A stretch of DNA of 7,470 nucleotides from positions 1 to 7,470 of the forward strand of contig CASEDN010000064.1 in the NCBI GenBank assembly GCA_949286645.1, written 5' to 3'. The notes below the pieces were generated by a model, which saw only the letters and a program-made list of their open reading frames with translations, was not told the origin of the DNA and ran no database searches. Position numbers and translations under genes: made by a program. The stretch comes from an uncultured bacterium (GTDB lineage Bacteria; Bacillota_I; Bacilli_A; RF39; UBA660). Within the stretch, counting starts at the first letter, position 1. The number at the start of each line of letters is the position of its first letter. This document shows positions 5,638 to 7,470 of the stretch, one piece after another.

Positions 5638-6333
5638 ATGAAAGATATTTTAAAAAAAGAAAGAATGCTAGAAATATGTAAAGGTTTAGTAACTTTCTTA
5701 ATATTTTATTTTAGTAGTTATTTACAAATAATTCCCGTTATTATATTTAATATTAACATTAATAATTATACAGAACAAGAACTTGCTATTGTAAATACCT
5801 TTGTAGATATAATATTAATAATAATATTAATTATTTTATATTTTAACGACTTAAAAAAAGAATTTAAAATTTTTAAAAAATCTATCAAAACCAATATGGA
5901 TATAGCCTTTAAGTATTGGTTTATAGGTTTAATGATTATGTGTATATCTAATATAATAATAGGCATGATTACTAATCTTAACACTTCTAGTAATGAACAA
6001 GCTGTACAATCTTTAGTTAGTTCTACTCCTTATTTAATGCTATTTACAGCAGGAATACTTGCACCTATAGTAGAAGAGTTAACATTTAGAAAAGGAACAG
6101 CTAAAATATTTAAAAATAAATGGGTATATGCAACAGCTTCTGGACTTATTTTTGGATTTCTACATGTAGTTGGTAGTAATAATATTTTAGAATATTTATA
6201 TATTATACCTTATGGAAGTTTAGGATTCTTCTTTGCTTTAACTTATTATGAGACTAAAAGCATTTATCCATCTATCATAATGCATGCTATACATAATACA
6301 GCCCTAATACTTTTATCAATACTTGCATATTAA
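5638..6333 (+). CDS. CPBP (Abi/CAAX-like) family intramembrane metalloprotease
   Basis: This 231-residue integral membrane protein carries the three catalytic motifs of the CPBP family (relatives of Rce1): EELTFR at residues 146-151 (EExxxR), FGFLH at 172-176 (FxxxH), and HAIHN at 216-220 (HxxxN). These Glu and His residues are the expected zinc or proton ligands in the membrane. Hydrophobic segments are at about 15-38, 50-69, 92-112, 131-147, 162-180, 184-205 and 208-229, so six or seven membrane passes. The ATG at 5638 is preceded by GGTGAT and by an in-frame TAA at 5635-5637, so no earlier start is possible. It is transcribed divergently from rimP and ends in its own terminator, so it is a one-gene unit. 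Family members have been linked to bacteriocin self-immunity, prenyl-protein processing and regulated proteolysis; nothing here tells which. No bacteriocin gene is seen beside it. Confidence 0.92.
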   Translation: MKDILKKERMLEICKGLVTFLIFYFSSYLQIIPVIIFNININNYTEQELAIVNTFVDIILIIILIILYFNDLKKEFKIFKKSIKTNMDIAFKYWFIGLMIMCISNIIIGMITNLNTSSNEQAVQSLVSSTPYLMLFTAGILAPIVEELTFRKGTAKIFKNKWVYATASGLIFGFLHVVGSNNILEYLYIIPYGSLGFFFALTYYETKSIYPSIIMHAIHNTALILLSILAY

Positions 6334-6355
6334 AACGTCATGAAGACGTTTTTTT
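6332..6355 (+). terminator. Intrinsic terminator after the CPBP gene
   Basis: The stem AAAACGTC (6332-6339) pairs with GACGTTTT (6345-6352) around loop ATGAA, followed by more T residues to 6355 (seven T in a row from 6349). It overlaps the TAA stop of the protease gene. On the minus strand the same stem ends in only four U residues, so it may also stop the convergent surface-protein transcript, less efficiently. Confidence 0.85.
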
Positions 6356-6369
6356 ATATAAATTATATA

Positions 6370-7470
6370 CTATTTTAATTCAATACTAAATGGTTCTTGT
6401 TTTGTACCTTTTCCTCCTGCTATTACTATATTTGATTTTAAGTTTAGAGCAGGTTTAATACCATAATAGTCATTAATTGAATTCCCTAAATAAGATGATG
6501 TCCTAATAAATTGTACTCTTCTTTCAGTAGGATTGTAGTAATATGGAGTTAAAATAAAATAAGCTATATTATTTGCAGATTTATCTATTTGCCCTGCCAT
6601 TAACTCACCAGCTCTTAATAGTCCTATTTTAGCTTTAGTTGTATCGCTAGTTAAAGTATCACCAGTAGCAGTAGCATATTTGGCTAATTTATAACTAGAT
6701 CTCCAGTTAATATAGCCTAAATACCAAGTAGTATTATCTTCAATCATATTAACTTGATCACTTGTTAAATAACCATTACTTGAATTTAAATAATCATTAT
6801 TTAGAAATTCTCCTATTATTGTATTAGTAGATGAAAAAATATTATCAGAATCAAATGAGGTAGTTATGAAAGCATTATCTTTTTTTAACGGTTCAGCACT
6901 TGTTATTTTGGTACCACTTCCATTTTCATGGCTTACTATACGATATAGATTGTTTTCTCCTGTCCCAAAACTTATATATTCCCCACTATATCTTGTGTTA
7001 AGTGGTGTTCCTGATAAATCAGTATCATTATCTCCTTTTAAGCGATATGGATCACTTTCTGTTCCACTTCCATCTACTATTTCTACATTAGACTTTAAAT
7101 TTATTGCAGGCTTTATTCCAAAAGTTGTACTACTTATACTTGCAGATATAACGCCATAAGAAGAACCTTGGGCTGTCCCAGTAATAAATATAGAAGTTGA
7201 CTCTGGCGCATTTAGAAGATAATAACTCTGTCCAGTAGCTAAATAACCATTTTCAGATGTAGTACCTCTATAACTCATCGTAAATTCATATAGATTTAGA
7301 AGACCTACCGGAGATGTTACCATTGTTGTTTTAGGTGGTTTATCTGTTGTAGTCATCATGGTTGCATTCCATTCACTATCCATCTTTATAAAGTTTTCAG
7401 GCTCTCTTAAATTATATAGAAATCCATCTACAGAAGTATCATTTAACCACTCTTTTATATAACTTCCTTC
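6370..7470 (-). CDS. C-terminal part of a repeat-containing probable surface or secreted protein
   Basis: The frame is open from the right window edge to a TAG at 6372-6370, giving 366 visible residues; the N-terminus is outside. The ATG at 7383 is only an internal methionine, because 29 more in-frame codons precede it. Two copies of one domain are visible. Each ends in a near-identical signature: GIKPAINLKSNVEI followed by GSGTESDPYRL (7119-7039), and GIKPALNLKSNIVI followed by GKGTKQEPF (6462-6376). Before each signature come an IGLL-type or VGLL-type segment and a YYLLNAP or YFILTP segment. The second copy opens with YSGEYISFGTGENNLYRIVS. The composition is rich in Ser, Thr, Asn, Gly and Tyr with no Cys, typical of exported proteins. 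It resembles large surface proteins of gut Bacilli and loosely the DUF6273-type (C-type-lectin/FGE-like) pattern, from memory only. No LPxTG anchor or C-terminal membrane segment is present. Role in adhesion is inference. Confidence 0.7.
   Translation of the reverse strand, partial: EGSYIKEWLNDTSVDGFLYNLREPENFIKMDSEWNATMMTTTDKPPKTTMVTSPVGLLNLYEFTMSYRGTTSENGYLATGQSYYLLNAPESTSIFITGTAQGSSYGVISASISSTTFGIKPAINLKSNVEIVDGSGTESDPYRLKGDNDTDLSGTPLNTRYSGEYISFGTGENNLYRIVSHENGSGTKITSAEPLKKDNAFITTSFDSDNIFSSTNTIIGEFLNNDYLNSSNGYLTSDQVNMIEDNTTWYLGYINWRSSYKLAKYATATGDTLTSDTTKAKIGLLRAGELMAGQIDKSANNIAYFILTPYYYNPTERRVQFIRTSSYLGNSINDYYGIKPALNLKSNIVIAGGKGTKQEPFSIELK
6376..7119 (-). repeat. Duplicated 'GIKPA-NLKSN' domain signature
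   Basis: The protein signature G-I-K-P-A-(I/L)-N-L-K-S-N-(V/I)-x-I, then (D/G)-G-x-G-T-x-x-x-P, occurs at 7119-7039 and again at 6462-6376. The span is about 219 residues, the period of the repeat. The DNA copies differ at many third positions, so the duplication is old. More copies may lie beyond the window edge. Confidence 0.75.

Noticed and set aside
5766..5984. Minus-strand 72-codon frame inside the CPBP gene
   Set aside because: Shadow of the Ile/Leu-rich membrane segments on the other strand.
6866..7159. Plus-strand 97-codon frame inside the surface-protein gene
   Set aside because: Antisense to a repeat-containing coding region, with no family resemblance.

Overview
The window is very AT-rich, has strong AGGAGG-type ribosome binding sites, and carries a rimP-nusA-ylxR-infB operon. 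This points to a low-GC Gram-positive lineage (Bacillota, or one of the reduced gut Bacilli/Mycoplasmatota relatives such as RF39-like groups). TGA is used as a stop (end of ylxR) and the tryptophans I checked are TGG, so the standard bacterial code (table 11) fits and the Mycoplasma code does not. No rRNA, tRNA, IS element or CRISPR array is visible.

Layout. (1) 1-1581, plus strand: the 3' part of a gene for a repeat protein. It is open at the left window edge. It has four modules of 73-74 residues, each resembling a helix-turn-helix, and ends in a segment that closely resembles sigma-70 region 4. (2) 1608-1634: a symmetric stem that can terminate transcription from both sides. (3) 5507-1637, minus strand: the tightly packed operon rimP > nusA > ylxR (rnpM) > infB. 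It is driven by a perfect TTGACA-N17-TATAAT promoter, with a 14-bp hairpin at the very start of the leader. (4) 5638-6333, plus strand: a divergently transcribed CPBP/Abi-type membrane protease with its own terminator. (5) 7470-6370, minus strand: the C-terminal part of a probable surface protein with two copies of an extracellular-type domain, open at the right window edge.

The operon links transcription and translation. RimP matures the 30S subunit, NusA acts on paused RNA polymerase, YlxR/RnpM modulates RNase P, and IF2 is the initiation GTPase. It departs from the usual set in several ways: RimP is reduced to its N-terminal domain, NusA has an acidic insertion of roughly 50 residues, ylxQ is missing, and a terminator directly follows infB so rbfA is not downstream.

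The least explained object is the sigma-region-4-like repeat protein. Its regular 73-residue spacing suggests an array of DNA-binding-like modules, but its function is unknown.
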